Origin: JACQAP01 sp035548375
GTDB lineage: Bacteria > Pseudomonadota > Gammaproteobacteria > Burkholderiales > JACQAP01
Reading direction: 5' to 3'
NCBI GenBank assembly: GCA_035548375.1
Contig: DASZTG010000021.1
Location: 124,001 to 188,000 of the forward strand
DNA length: 64,000 nt
Below are positions 1-9,058 of the stretch, piece by piece. Below the pieces are notes generated by a model. It ran no database searches, was not told where the DNA came from, and saw only the letters and a program-made list of their open reading frames with translations. The stretch's first letter is position 1, and every line of letters begins with the position of its first letter. Both the position numbers and the translations under genes were made by a program.

Positions 1-536
1 GCCAGCCCGGCCAGTTTGCCTGGCAGGTATTCGACGCGAAGGTGACCCACCTGCTGCGCGACGAGTATCGAATCCGCCAGGTAACGAAGGTCACGGCGAA
101 CACGCTGGAAGAGCTCGTGGCCAGGCTCGACGACGTGAACGGCGCCAACGCGCTGGAAACCATCAAGGCGTACAACGCCTCTGTTCGTGCGGACGTGGCG
201 TTCAATCCGAACGTCAAGGACGGTCGCTGCACGCGCGGACTGGCTGTGCCCAAATCCAACTGGGCCAATCACATCGACAAGCCGCCATTCGAGGCTTACG
301 CGGTGTCCTGCGGCATCACGTTCACGTTCGGCGGCCTGCGCATCGATGCGAATGCGCAGGTCATCGACACCGAAGGCGCGGCCATTCCGGGACTGTATGC
401 GGCCGGGGAGCTCGTGGGCGGGCTGTTTTATTTCAACTATCCCGGCGGCACGGGCCTGATGTCCGGCGCGGTGTTCGGGCGCATTGCGGGCAACAGCGCG
501 GGCAGCGTAGCGACTGCCGTTCGAGGCGGGATCTGA
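1..536 (+). CDS. FAD-dependent dehydrogenase, TcuA-like (C-terminal part)
   Basis: Only the last 178 codons are in the window; the frame is open back to base 3, so the gene begins outside. The visible part has the end of a fumarate reductase/succinate dehydrogenase type flavoprotein: the segment GLYAAGELVGGLFYFNYPG followed by GTGLMSGAVFGRIAG is the C-terminal FAD-contact region of this superfamily. The wording of this block resembles tricarballylate dehydrogenase TcuA, which oxidises tricarballylate to cis-aconitate, but the substrate pocket lies mostly upstream and cannot be judged. The stop is followed 85 bases later by the metallo-hydrolase. Superfamily is secure; the substrate is inference. 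Confidence 0.85.
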   Translation, partial: QPGQFAWQVFDAKVTHLLRDEYRIRQVTKVTANTLEELVARLDDVNGANALETIKAYNASVRADVAFNPNVKDGRCTRGLAVPKSNWANHIDKPPFEAYAVSCGITFTFGGLRIDANAQVIDTEGAAIPGLYAAGELVGGLFYFNYPGGTGLMSGAVFGRIAGNSAGSVATAVRGGI

Positions 537-621
537 AGCACTCTCGTCCGACCCCGGCGCCTTGCGTCGAGGGCGAAGCGCGTAGAATGCGCGTTCCGCG
601 CGCAATCCCTGGGAGACGACG

Positions 622-1488
622 ATGATTCCGCAATGGAAGCTGGCGACACGAATCTTGCTGGCGTTGTTGGTCCTGGCGTGCCAGCACCAGGGCGCTGCCC
701 GCGCGGCCGACGCATCCGGCGTGCAGAAACTGTACGTGCTCAATTGCGGCGAGAACGACACGAAGGACCTGTCCGCGTGGTCGCCCGGCTTCAACGAAGG
801 AAAGGCCTTCGAGTTCAGCGACAGCTGCTATCTCATCCGGCACGCGAGGGGCTGGATGCTGTGGGAATCGGGAGTCTCCGACGCGGTTGCGGAAAAGCCG
901 GACGGCGTCGTCGTCGGCAACGGCATGCTGACCCTGCACGTGCCGAAGACGCTGCGTTCGCAACTGCACGAGCTCGGCGTCGCCCCATCCGACATCCAGT
1001 TCCTCGGCTTCTCGCACTTCCACGGCGACCACGTGGGCAACGCCAACCTGTTCACCTCCGCAATCCTGTTCATCCAGCGCCCGGAATACGATGCCGCGTT
1101 CGGCCCGGACGCCGCGAAGTTCGGGTTCAACCCGGCGTTCTACGACAAGCTGCGCAACCTGCCGACGGTCAAGCTCGACGGCGACTACGATATTTTCGGC
1201 GACGGCTCCCTGGTCATCTATTCGACGCCGGGCCATACGCCCGGGCACCAATCGCTGCTGATCCGGCTGCCGAAAAGCGGGCCGGTGCTGCTCTCCGGCG
1301 ATGCCGTGCATTTCCAGGAGAACTGGGATAATCGCCGCGTGCCGGCACGCAACTTCAACAGGGAACAAAGCCTCGCTTCCATGCAGAAGCTGGCGGACAT
1401 CCTGGATTGCGAGCATGCGAAGCTGTGGATCAACCACGACAAGGCGAACACGGACACGCTGCCGCACGCGCCGGATGCAATCGAATGA
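622..1488 (+). CDS. MBL-fold metallo-hydrolase, AHL-lactonase-like, probable lipoprotein
   Basis: 288 residues. The metallo-beta-lactamase motif HFHGDH is at about residues 132-137, with further metal ligands around H209 (GHTPGH), D227 (SGDAVH) and H272. This is a two-zinc hydrolase of the N-acyl-homoserine lactonase (AiiA/AttM) type, which opens lactone rings; other lactones or esters are possible. The N-terminus has a hydrophobic stretch ending in VLAC at residue 20, a good lipobox, so the protein is probably a periplasm-facing lipoprotein. The start ATG has GGGAG about 8 bases upstream. The stop overlaps the next start as ATGA, so the esterase is translationally coupled. Confidence 0.85.
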   Translation: MIPQWKLATRILLALLVLACQHQGAARAADASGVQKLYVLNCGENDTKDLSAWSPGFNEGKAFEFSDSCYLIRHARGWMLWESGVSDAVAEKPDGVVVGNGMLTLHVPKTLRSQLHELGVAPSDIQFLGFSHFHGDHVGNANLFTSAILFIQRPEYDAAFGPDAAKFGFNPAFYDKLRNLPTVKLDGDYDIFGDGSLVIYSTPGHTPGHQSLLIRLPKSGPVLLSGDAVHFQENWDNRRVPARNFNREQSLASMQKLADILDCEHAKLWINHDKANTDTLPHAPDAIE

Positions 1489-2357
1489 AGCGGTCGTCTT
1501 TTCGCGCGCTATCGTGCGCGCTGCTGCTCTTGCTTGCGTCCGCGGCGGCGCAGGCCGGCATCGTCGTCGTCCGCGAATTCCATTCGGCCGCGCTGGATCG
1601 CGACTGGTCGTATTCGATTTACCTGCCGGATGGCTACGACGCGGCAAACCTGCGTTATCCGGTGCTCTACCTTTTGCATGGCAACGGCGGCAGCCTTTAT
1701 AGCTGGGTCAACGAAGGCCGCATCCAGCAGACTGCCGACGCGCTGATCGCCCGCGGCGACATCCCGCCCTGTTTGATCGTCATGCCGGACGCCGGCACGA
1801 GCTGGTATGTCGATCGCAAGGAGAACATGGAAACCGCGGTCATTCATGACCTGATTCCGGATGTCGAGAATACCTGGAAGGTGCTGCCGAACCGCATGGG
1901 CCGGGTGGTGGCGGGCCTGTCGATGGGCGGCTATGGCGCCATGCGCTTCTCGATGAAGTATCCGGAAATGTTTGCGGCAGCGGCGCTGCTGTCGCCGGCC
2001 ATCTACAACCCGGAGCCGCCGCCGACGTCCTCCACGCGCCGGATTGGCGTGTTCGGGGCGCCGGACTACGACGCCCAAGTGTGGAAGTCGCTCAACTATC
2101 CGGCGCTGTGGGACGAGTATCTCGCAAAGAAAATGCCGGTGCCGATGTACATCAATTCCGGCGACGACGACGACTACTTCATCGAGGCCGAGGCGACGCA
2201 GTTCTACTCCCTGTTGCGCCGGAACAAGCAACCCGCCGAGTTGCGCATCGTCGATGGCGCGCATGTCTGGGCGGTGTGGGAAAGCACGATAGGCGATGCG
2301 ATGAAGTACATGTTCCGGTTTGCGGCGCGCCCGGCCGTCGGCGCCCCGGCGCGCTGA
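1485..2357 (+). CDS. Secreted alpha/beta-hydrolase esterase
   Basis: 290 residues starting at the ATG that overlaps the previous stop (ATGA); a longer reading frame upstream only shadows the metallo-hydrolase. A signal peptide (residues 1 to about 24, cleavage near AAQA-G) is followed by an esterase-D/tributyrin-esterase type domain. The nucleophile elbow GLSMGGYGA places Ser near 146, the acid is in the Asp-rich GDDDDYF block near 227-230, and the His is near 260 (DGAHVW). The HGNGG segment near 65 gives the oxyanion site. Coupling to a lactonase-like protein suggests both act on exported ester or lactone compounds; the substrate is unknown. Confidence 0.85.
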   Translation: MKRSSFRALSCALLLLLASAAAQAGIVVVREFHSAALDRDWSYSIYLPDGYDAANLRYPVLYLLHGNGGSLYSWVNEGRIQQTADALIARGDIPPCLIVMPDAGTSWYVDRKENMETAVIHDLIPDVENTWKVLPNRMGRVVAGLSMGGYGAMRFSMKYPEMFAAAALLSPAIYNPEPPPTSSTRRIGVFGAPDYDAQVWKSLNYPALWDEYLAKKMPVPMYINSGDDDDYFIEAEATQFYSLLRRNKQPAELRIVDGAHVWAVWESTIGDAMKYMFRFAARPAVGAPAR

Positions 2358-2391
2358 TTCCGTCGCACGTACCGCCCCGCGCTACCCCTCG

Positions 2392-2868
2392 ATGCCGCTT
2401 GCGATCAATTCCCGCGGCAACCTTTGTCGTGAAATTCCACGCGGCCAATATTTCGCCGCGGCCTTGTCGTTTGCCGTTGCGGCGCTCGTGCTTGGCGTAT
2501 GGATCACCCGGGATGCCGGCCCGAGCGCGATCGTGCCGGGCTGGTTTCCGTATTTCGGCTTGATGCTGAGCGCGGCCGGCGCGGCCGGATTTCTCTGGCT
2601 GGCATTGCGTGGCCAACCGCTCGAAATCGACACGGATCGCGAAGCCCTCGTGCGCGGCTCGAGGGTCGTTGCCCGGCTTGCGCAGATCGCGCACGTGGAA
2701 ATCCTCGAAGTGCGCGCGGAAAACCACGAATACTGGCGGGTCCGGCTGCGCCTCGATTCGGGGCGAACCATCGACTTCGGCGTGCAGTCTTCGCAGGTCG
2801 ATGCCTCCATGACGGCCGCGCGCATCGCCACGGTCATCGACAGGCCGGTAGAGGTGGTGCGCCGCTAG
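2392..2868 (+). CDS. Two-helix membrane protein of unknown function
   Basis: 158 residues from the ATG at 2392; the frame is open further upstream but the extra residues are Arg-rich read-through of the esterase end. There are two membrane helices at about residues 20-38 and 50-72, then a soluble C-terminal domain of about 85 residues resembling the PH-like tails seen on small bacterial membrane proteins (alternating charged strands, RVRLRLDSGRTIDFG). I do not recognise a named family. It is 34 bases after the esterase and may be co-transcribed. Confidence 0.65.
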   Translation: MPLAINSRGNLCREIPRGQYFAAALSFAVAALVLGVWITRDAGPSAIVPGWFPYFGLMLSAAGAAGFLWLALRGQPLEIDTDREALVRGSRVVARLAQIAHVEILEVRAENHEYWRVRLRLDSGRTIDFGVQSSQVDASMTAARIATVIDRPVEVVRR

Positions 2869-2998
2869 CCGCCTCACCTCCGGCGGCGGGACTTCGACAG
2901 CACTGCCGCATTCCCGATATCATCGCGCCGAACCGGCGGCCGATCGGCGCGTATCGCCGGAGCATTCAAGAAAACGCGCAACGACCCCGCCCGATGCC

Positions 2999-4555
2999 AT
3001 GCAGATAGACGACATCCTCGCCGAAGATTTCCGCACCCTGCCCGAACTCGTCCGGTTGCATGCCGCGCACCGGCCGGAACATGTCGCCGTGCGCCAGGAC
3101 GCACGCGTGCTCGACTATCGTGCGTTCGATGCGTTGCTCGACCGTATTGCGTCGGCGCTGCAGCGCGACGGCGTGAACCCCCGCGAGGCGATCGCAGTGT
3201 GCGCGACCATGTCCGTCGAATATGCCGCCTTGTTCGTCGGTGCGCTGCGCGCCGGCGTCGCGGTGGCCCCGCTTGCGCCGTCGTCGACCGCCGCAGGCAT
3301 TGCGACGATGGTTGCCGATGCCGGCGCGCGCCTGTTGTTCGTCGACGCCGGCGTTGCCGCCGCGCTGCAACCGGTAGGCGACAGGATCGCCGCGAAGTGG
3401 ATCGCGCTGGACGGCTCGCCCGCCGGAATGCCGTTCGACGCCTGGCTTGCCGTTCCCGGAGCGAAGCCGCGGGATGTGGCCGCGGGGCCGGAGGATGCGT
3501 TCAACCTGATTTATTCCTCCGGCACGACGGGTACGCCCAAGGGCATCGTGCAATCGAACAAGATGCGCTGGCGGCAATGGCAGCGCGCTTCGGCCTACGA
3601 CTACAAACCGGACTCGGTCACCATCGTTTCGACGCCGCTGTATTCCAACACCACGCTGGTGAGCTTCCTGCCCACGCTCGCGGTCGGCGGCACCGTCGTG
3701 CTGATGGCGAAATTCGACGCGCGAAAATTCCTCGAGCTGTCGCAGCAACATCGGGCGACCACGGCGATGCTGGTGCCGGTGCAGTACGCGCGCATCATGG
3801 CGCTGCCGGAATTCGACCGTTACGATCTGTCAAGCTACCGCGCGAAGTTCTGCACGAGCGCGCCGTTCGCCGCCAACCTGAAGGCCGATATCCTCAAGCG
3901 CTGGCCGGGGCGCCTGATCGAGTACTACGGCATGACGGAAGGCGGCGGCACCTGCGTGCTCGAAGCGAGCAAGTTCCCGGACAAGCTGCATACGGTCGGC
4001 ATGCCCGCACCCGGACACGACATCCGCCTGGTCGACGACGAAGGCCGCGAGCTTCCGCCGGGTTCGACTGGCGAAGTCGTCGGATATTCCGAAAGCATCA
4101 TGAACGGCTATCACAACCAGCCCGCGAAGACCGCGGAGGCCGAGTGGTATGACTCGTCCGGCAAGCGCTTCATCCGCACCGGCGACATCGGGCGCTTCGA
4201 CGAAGACGGCTTCCTGATCCTGATGGATCGCAAGAAGGACATGATCATCACCGGCGGCTTCAACGTCTATCCAAGCGACCTGGAGGCGGTGCTGCGCGCG
4301 CACGCGGATGTGGCGGAAGCCGCCGTCGTCGGCGTGCCCTCCGAGCGCTGGGGCGAGACGCCGGTCGCCTTCGTCGTGCCGAAGCGCCGGAGTGGCGACC
4401 TCGCTACGACGCTGCTGGAATGGACCAACGCGCAACTCGGCAAGACGCAGCGCCTCGCCGCGGTCGAGCTGGTCGATTCGCTGCCGCGCAGCGCCATCGG
4501 CAAGGTGCTCAAGCGCGAGCTGCGCGATAGCTGGCACGCGAAAGAAACTACATAA
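2999..4555 (+). CDS. AMP-forming acyl-CoA synthetase
   Basis: 518 residues, full length for class I adenylate-forming enzymes. The P-loop-like motif YSSGTTGTPKG is at about 172-182, YYGMTEGGG near 306, the hinge region (TGDIGRFDEDGFLILMDRKK) near 400, and the catalytic Lys near 502 (SAIGKVLKREL). The enzyme activates a carboxylic acid to its CoA thioester via an acyl-adenylate. The following gene, 37 bases on, is an enoyl-CoA hydratase-like protein, so the pair probably starts the breakdown of a small or aryl acid. Chain-length specificity cannot be read from the sequence. No strong Shine-Dalgarno is visible before the chosen ATG. Confidence 0.9.
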   Translation: MQIDDILAEDFRTLPELVRLHAAHRPEHVAVRQDARVLDYRAFDALLDRIASALQRDGVNPREAIAVCATMSVEYAALFVGALRAGVAVAPLAPSSTAAGIATMVADAGARLLFVDAGVAAALQPVGDRIAAKWIALDGSPAGMPFDAWLAVPGAKPRDVAAGPEDAFNLIYSSGTTGTPKGIVQSNKMRWRQWQRASAYDYKPDSVTIVSTPLYSNTTLVSFLPTLAVGGTVVLMAKFDARKFLELSQQHRATTAMLVPVQYARIMALPEFDRYDLSSYRAKFCTSAPFAANLKADILKRWPGRLIEYYGMTEGGGTCVLEASKFPDKLHTVGMPAPGHDIRLVDDEGRELPPGSTGEVVGYSESIMNGYHNQPAKTAEAEWYDSSGKRFIRTGDIGRFDEDGFLILMDRKKDMIITGGFNVYPSDLEAVLRAHADVAEAAVVGVPSERWGETPVAFVVPKRRSGDLATTLLEWTNAQLGKTQRLAAVELVDSLPRSAIGKVLKRELRDSWHAKETT

Positions 4556-4592
4556 AACGCAAGGGTGGTGAAAAAGCAAAGAGGGGATAGCC

Positions 4593-5384
4593 ATGACTGA
4601 CCAAACCGAAGGTCGCATCACGACGGCGCTTGAGGACGGCGTGTTCCTGATCGGCATCGACAGGCCCGCGAAGCTGAACGGCTTCACGCCCGCGATGTTG
4701 CGCGGCATGGCGCAGGCCTATACGCGCTTCGAGCGCGAGCCGCAGGCGCGTTGTGCGGTGGTGTATGCGGAGGGCGCGAACTTCACCGCCGGGCTGGACC
4801 TGCCGACGGTCGCGCCGCATCTCGGCGGCAATACGCTGCTGGTGGAAGCGGACGAGATCGATCCCTTCGAGTCGCGCCCGCCATATCGCACCAAGCCTGT
4901 CGTGTTTGCCGTGCACGGCATCTGCTTCACGCTCGGCATCGAGATGATGCTCGCGGCGGACATCGTCATTGCGGCCCACGGTACGCGCTTTTCCCAGCTC
5001 GAGGTCAAGCGCGGGCTCATGCCCACTGGTGGTGCGACGGTGCGCATGGTCGAGCGCGCGGGATGGGGCAACGCCATGCGCTACCTGCTGACCGGCGATG
5101 AGTTCGACGCGCAAGCTGCGCTGCGCCTGGGCTTCATCCAGGAGATCGTGGAAGCCGGCCGGCAGAAGGAGCGTGCGATCGAGATCGCCCGCTCGATCGC
5201 CGCGCAGGCGCCACTGGCCGTCAGCGCAACCATCGTGAATGCGCGGCTGGCCCTGCGCGACAGCGTATCGGCGGCACAGTCGCGTTTCGGCGCAACGCAG
5301 CGCTCGTTGCTGGCGTCGGACGATTTCCAGGAAGGCCTGCGCAGCTTCAAGGACAAGCGTCCGGCGAAGTTCGGAGGGAAGTAG
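4593..5384 (+). CDS. Enoyl-CoA hydratase/isomerase family protein
   Basis: 263 residues, normal crotonase length. The oxyanion-hole segment GANFTAGLDL and the second one at HGICFTLGIEMMLAADIV are present. At the usual catalytic positions the sequence reads LEVKRGLMPTGGAT, so one glutamate is in place but the second canonical Glu of hydratases is not obvious; isomerase, hydrolase or another crotonase chemistry is possible. An AGAGGGG ribosome site lies 10 bases before the ATG. It follows the acyl-CoA synthetase closely and probably works on that enzyme's product. Confidence 0.85.
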   Translation: MTDQTEGRITTALEDGVFLIGIDRPAKLNGFTPAMLRGMAQAYTRFEREPQARCAVVYAEGANFTAGLDLPTVAPHLGGNTLLVEADEIDPFESRPPYRTKPVVFAVHGICFTLGIEMMLAADIVIAAHGTRFSQLEVKRGLMPTGGATVRMVERAGWGNAMRYLLTGDEFDAQAALRLGFIQEIVEAGRQKERAIEIARSIAAQAPLAVSATIVNARLALRDSVSAAQSRFGATQRSLLASDDFQEGLRSFKDKRPAKFGGK

Positions 5385-5454
5385 GTCGCGCCGCGCAGCA
5401 AACCATCGCATACCGCCGGGAATACGGAAAGAGTCAGGCGTGGGAGCATAGACC

Positions 5455-6297
5455 TTGTCGAGCTTCGTGATGGCGGCCGTGCTGTTCGGGGCGCTCCTGC
5501 ATGCGTCCTGGAATGCCTTGCTTCGCTCCGGCAGGGGCGACAAATACCTGGACATCGCGCTGATCGTTTGCGGCGGAGGGCTCGTTGCGGGGGCCACGCT
5601 GGTTTTCCTGCCGCTGCCCGCATCGGCGAGCTGGCCCTATCTGGTTGCCTCGGCAATCATCCAGCTTGCCTATTTCTGGCTGCTCGCGGCGGTTTATCGC
5701 AAGGCGGACCTGAGCTACGTCTATCCGATGATGCGCGGCGCGGCACCGCTGTTCACCGCACTGGTCGCCGGCATTTTCGTAGCCGAGCAGCTCGCGGCCG
5801 GTACGTGGGCCGGCATCGCCCTGATCGCCGCCGGCATCGCGCTGCTGGCGGCCAGCCAGTGGCGATCCGGCCGATTCGATCCCGTACTGCTGTTGATGGC
5901 GTTCGGCACTGCCGGACTGATCTGTGCCTACACGGTCATCGACGGCATCGGCACGCGGTTGTCGGGCAACGCCTTCGCTTACGTGGGCTGGATGATGGCG
6001 CTGGACGGCATCGCCATGGCAATCTTCGTGCTCATTCGATTTCGCGACAAGCTGCGTCAACTGGCCGGGCGCTGGCGCGCCGGCATCGGCGGCGGCTTCT
6101 GTGCCTGGGCTTCCTACGGCATCGCGCTATGGGCGATGACGAAGGCACCGATCGCGACGGTGGCGGCGCTGCGGGAAACGTCGGTGATATTCGCGGCATT
6201 CATCGCGGCCGCGTATCTCAAGGAGAAGCTCGATGGTTCGCGCTATGCGGCGGCGGCGCTGGTCTGCGCGGGCGCGGTGCTGCTGAAGCTTTCCTGA
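5455..6297 (+). CDS. EamA/DMT-family transporter
   Basis: About 280 residues with ten predicted membrane helices in two five-helix halves, the layout of drug/metabolite transporters of the EamA (RhaT) type. The frame opens with TTG at 5455; in-frame GTG (5467) and ATG (5470) a few codons later are equally good starts. The second half contains the conserved AxxRETSVIFAAFIAA-type block. Such proteins usually export amino acids or small metabolites; the substrate is unknown. It converges with egtB, whose stop is 3 bases away. Confidence 0.85.
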   Translation: MSSFVMAAVLFGALLHASWNALLRSGRGDKYLDIALIVCGGGLVAGATLVFLPLPASASWPYLVASAIIQLAYFWLLAAVYRKADLSYVYPMMRGAAPLFTALVAGIFVAEQLAAGTWAGIALIAAGIALLAASQWRSGRFDPVLLLMAFGTAGLICAYTVIDGIGTRLSGNAFAYVGWMMALDGIAMAIFVLIRFRDKLRQLAGRWRAGIGGGFCAWASYGIALWAMTKAPIATVAALRETSVIFAAFIAAAYLKEKLDGSRYAAAALVCAGAVLLKLS

Positions 6298-6300
6298 AGA

Positions 6301-7593
6301 TTAGCGGTTCGACGCGTTCGCGTCGCGGGCGAGGCGGATGCCGGCCACCTGCCAGCGCGCCGTGGCGGGAAAGAAATTGCGATAGGTCTTGCGGCTGTGC
6401 CCGGCCGGCGTCAGACAGGAACTGCCGCGCAGCACGTACTGGTTGACCATGAACTTGCCGTTGTATTCGCCGACGACGCCTTCGGGCCAAGTATATCCGG
6501 GGTAAGCGGCGTAGCTGCTGTGCGTCCACTGCCACGCCTCGCCGAACATCTGCCGCAGGCCGGCTCCGGATGCGGCGCGCGGATGCAGCCGGTCATCCTG
6601 CACGGCGTCATCGGAAATGTCGGCCAGGCGCGCCGCGTGCTCCCATTCCGCCTCGCTCGGCAGGCGGGCACCCGCCCAGCGCGCGAACGCATCGGCCTCG
6701 TAGTAGGAGATATGAGCGGCCGGCGCGGCCGGATCGAGGCGGCGCATCCCGCCCAGCGTGAATTCCTTCCAGGCATCGTCGACGCGCTCCCAGTAGATCG
6801 GGTGCGCGAGATGGTTGGCGCGGATCCAGTCCCAGCCCTCGGATAGCCACAGGCGCGGATCGTGATAGCCGCCGTCGGCGATGAAGTCGAGGAATTCGGC
6901 GTTGGTCGTGAGTCGCGAGGCCAGCGAATACGGATTCGCGTACTGGCGATGGCGCGGCGATTCGTTGTCGAAGTTAAAGCCGCTGCCGTCATGGCCGATC
7001 TCGACGACACCGCCATCGAAGGCCAGCCATTCCAGCGGCGAAAAAGCGCAGGGCTCGTCGTCTTCTTCCTCACGGTAGGGCGGACGCAGCGGGTTCATCG
7101 ACAGCAGGTGCTTCACGTCCGTCAGCAGCAATTCCTGGTGCTGCTGCTCGTGGTTCAGTCCGAGCTCGACCAGCGCGCAAAAGCCCTCGTCGTCACCGAA
7201 GCGCTCGAAGACTCCCTGCATGCGGTCGTTCACCTTCTTGCGGTAGAGCATGATCTCGTGCAACGCCGGTCGCGTCAGCAGGCCGCGCTGCGGGCGCGGA
7301 TGCTTTTCACCGACGCCGTTGTAGTACGAATTGAAGATCATGCGGAAGGCCGGCAGGAAGGGCCGGAATTCGGGCTCGTACTTCTCCAGCACGAAGGTTT
7401 CGAAAAACCAGGTGGTGTGCGCGAGATGCCATTTCACCGGGCTCGCGTCCGGCATGGACTGCACGCAACAGTCCTCCTCCGACAGCGGCCTGGCCAGGTT
7501 GACGCTGTGCGCGCGTATCCTCGCGTAGCGGTCGCGGATGTGCTCGCAGATCTTGTACGAGCCGATGAGTCCGTGTCCGCGGGGATCGTTCAC
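6301..7593 (-). CDS. egtB: Ergothioneine biosynthesis protein EgtB (sulfoxide synthase)
   Basis: 430 residues, two domains. The N-terminal DinB-like domain carries the iron ligands H56 (VKWHLAHT) and the HEQQHQE motif (His 148 and 152). The C-terminal formylglycine-generating-enzyme type domain runs from about 190 to the end and finishes with RNFFPATARWQVAGIRLAR. EgtB joins hercynine to a thiol substrate (gamma-glutamylcysteine or cysteine) with O2, the central step of ergothioneine synthesis in the cytoplasm. It lies 12 bases downstream of egtD in the same direction, so the two form an operon. No egtC or egtE is nearby. Confidence 0.95.
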   Translation of the reverse strand: MNDPRGHGLIGSYKICEHIRDRYARIRAHSVNLARPLSEEDCCVQSMPDASPVKWHLAHTTWFFETFVLEKYEPEFRPFLPAFRMIFNSYYNGVGEKHPRPQRGLLTRPALHEIMLYRKKVNDRMQGVFERFGDDEGFCALVELGLNHEQQHQELLLTDVKHLLSMNPLRPPYREEEDDEPCAFSPLEWLAFDGGVVEIGHDGSGFNFDNESPRHRQYANPYSLASRLTTNAEFLDFIADGGYHDPRLWLSEGWDWIRANHLAHPIYWERVDDAWKEFTLGGMRRLDPAAPAAHISYYEADAFARWAGARLPSEAEWEHAARLADISDDAVQDDRLHPRAASGAGLRQMFGEAWQWTHSSYAAYPGYTWPEGVVGEYNGKFMVNQYVLRGSSCLTPAGHSRKTYRNFFPATARWQVAGIRLARDANASNR

Positions 7594-7605
7594 GCCGTTT
7601 CTCCG

Positions 7606-8670
7606 TCAGGCGCAGGCGTAGAACAGCGCGAACCAGTTGCGCTGGTCCGTCCACGCCGTGACGTTGCGGAAGCCGGTCCGGCGCAGCAGCGAGCCGAACT
7701 CGTCGAGGTTGTACTTGTAGCTGTTCTCGGTGTGGATGCGCTCGCCGGCTTCGAATCGGCGCGAGCCTCCGGGCCAGCGGACCTCCACTTCGAGCCGGGT
7801 TTCCACGTGCATCTCGGCGCGCGACATGCCTTCGTTGAAAAAGCCGCAATGGCGCCAGTCGCGCACGTCGAAGTTCGATCCGAGCACGGCGTTCACGTTG
7901 TTCAGCGCATTCAGGTTGAACGCGGCGGTGACCCCCAGCGCATCGTCGTAGGCGGCATCGAGGATGGCCTTTTCCTTGATGAGGTCGACGCCGATCAGCA
8001 GGCCGCCGTCCGAACCGCACTGCCGGTGCAGGTCCGCCAGGAAGGCCGCCGCATCCATGGGCGTGAAATTGCCGATGGATGAGCCGGGATAGAAAAACAG
8101 GCGCCTGTCGTACGGCACGCTTTCCGGCAGCTCGAAGGCATCGGTCATGTCCATGCCGATGCCGGACATGCGAATCTCGGGAAAGCGGTGGCGCAGGTGC
8201 GCGAGCGCGGATTCGAGGTATTCGGTCGAAATATCCACGGCCACGTAGTCCGCGGGCTTCAGGCTGGCAAACAGCCGGGCCGCTTTTTCGCAGTTGCCGG
8301 CGCCGAGGTCGACGAACGTGCGTCCCGAGCCGATCACGCGCGCGATGTCTTCGCTGTGCATGTTGAAAATCGCCGCTTCGGTGCGCGTCGGATAGTATTC
8401 CGGCAGCTTCGTGATGGCGTCGAAGAGCTGGGAACCGAGCAGGTCGTAGAAATACTTGGACGGAATCCAGGCTTGCGGCGCGCTCAGGCCCGCCAGCAGT
8501 TCGATCTGGCCGCTGCCGCCCTCCGGGCGCAGCTCGCGGTTGCGAAACCGCAGTGCATCCGTGGTCCGGCGCCCGGGCGTGCGTCGCAGGGCATCGCGCT
8601 TGAGGTCGTAAACAACCGCTTCCGGGTGCGGCAATGCAATCCCGGAATCCTTCTCGTCCAGCTGCAGCAT
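7606..8670 (-). CDS. egtD: L-histidine N-alpha-methyltransferase EgtD
   Basis: 354 residues. The family signature YFYDLLGSQLFDAITKLPEY is near residue 80, the SAM-binding motif VDLGAGN near 119, and a typical SIGNF motif near 200. EgtD trimethylates histidine to hercynine with S-adenosylmethionine, the first step of ergothioneine synthesis. A clear AGGAG ribosome site sits 6 bases before the ATG. It is the first gene of the egtDB pair and faces a gap of about 390 bases that should hold its promoter. Confidence 0.95.
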   Translation of the reverse strand: MLQLDEKDSGIALPHPEAVVYDLKRDALRRTPGRRTTDALRFRNRELRPEGGSGQIELLAGLSAPQAWIPSKYFYDLLGSQLFDAITKLPEYYPTRTEAAIFNMHSEDIARVIGSGRTFVDLGAGNCEKAARLFASLKPADYVAVDISTEYLESALAHLRHRFPEIRMSGIGMDMTDAFELPESVPYDRRLFFYPGSSIGNFTPMDAAAFLADLHRQCGSDGGLLIGVDLIKEKAILDAAYDDALGVTAAFNLNALNNVNAVLGSNFDVRDWRHCGFFNEGMSRAEMHVETRLEVEVRWPGGSRRFEAGERIHTENSYKYNLDEFGSLLRRTGFRNVTAWTDQRNWFALFYACA

Positions 8671-9058
8671 GTGGGCTCCTGTTGTGAACTGCTCGAGCCG
8701 TGGCAGGAACGGCTATGTTAGCCCTTTCCCTTCCGTGGCGTCTCCCTGAAATGGAGATGAATTGCGTGCGCCGATTGCTACAGCCGGCGCATGCAGACGC
8801 TGCCATTTCTCGTGTGCCGGACGGGGACGCTGGTTCGATCGCCAATGAGGCTCAATGGGCGGCCCGCCCGCATTGCCTATTCGGACATTGCGTCTCACCG
8901 ACGGTTCCGCAAGGCGCAAATTCATCTTTCGATGAAAAAATTCGCGGTCGTGAAATGGCGATGAATCGCGAGCGCGACGTGCGACGGGTCTCCTTATTGC
9001 TTATCGCGCATCGCTCGCGGCGACTGGCGCGCTGCAATAGAGAATCGTGCGGCCGCCG
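8671..9058. other. Intergenic region, no gene seen
   Basis: Between the starts of egtD and the end of the molybdopterin oxidoreductase. The only open frames here have biased, low-complexity translations (Arg-rich, no domain) and no ribosome sites, so I do not call a gene. It must contain the egtD promoter on the minus strand, but I cannot point to convincing -35/-10 boxes. Confidence 0.5.
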
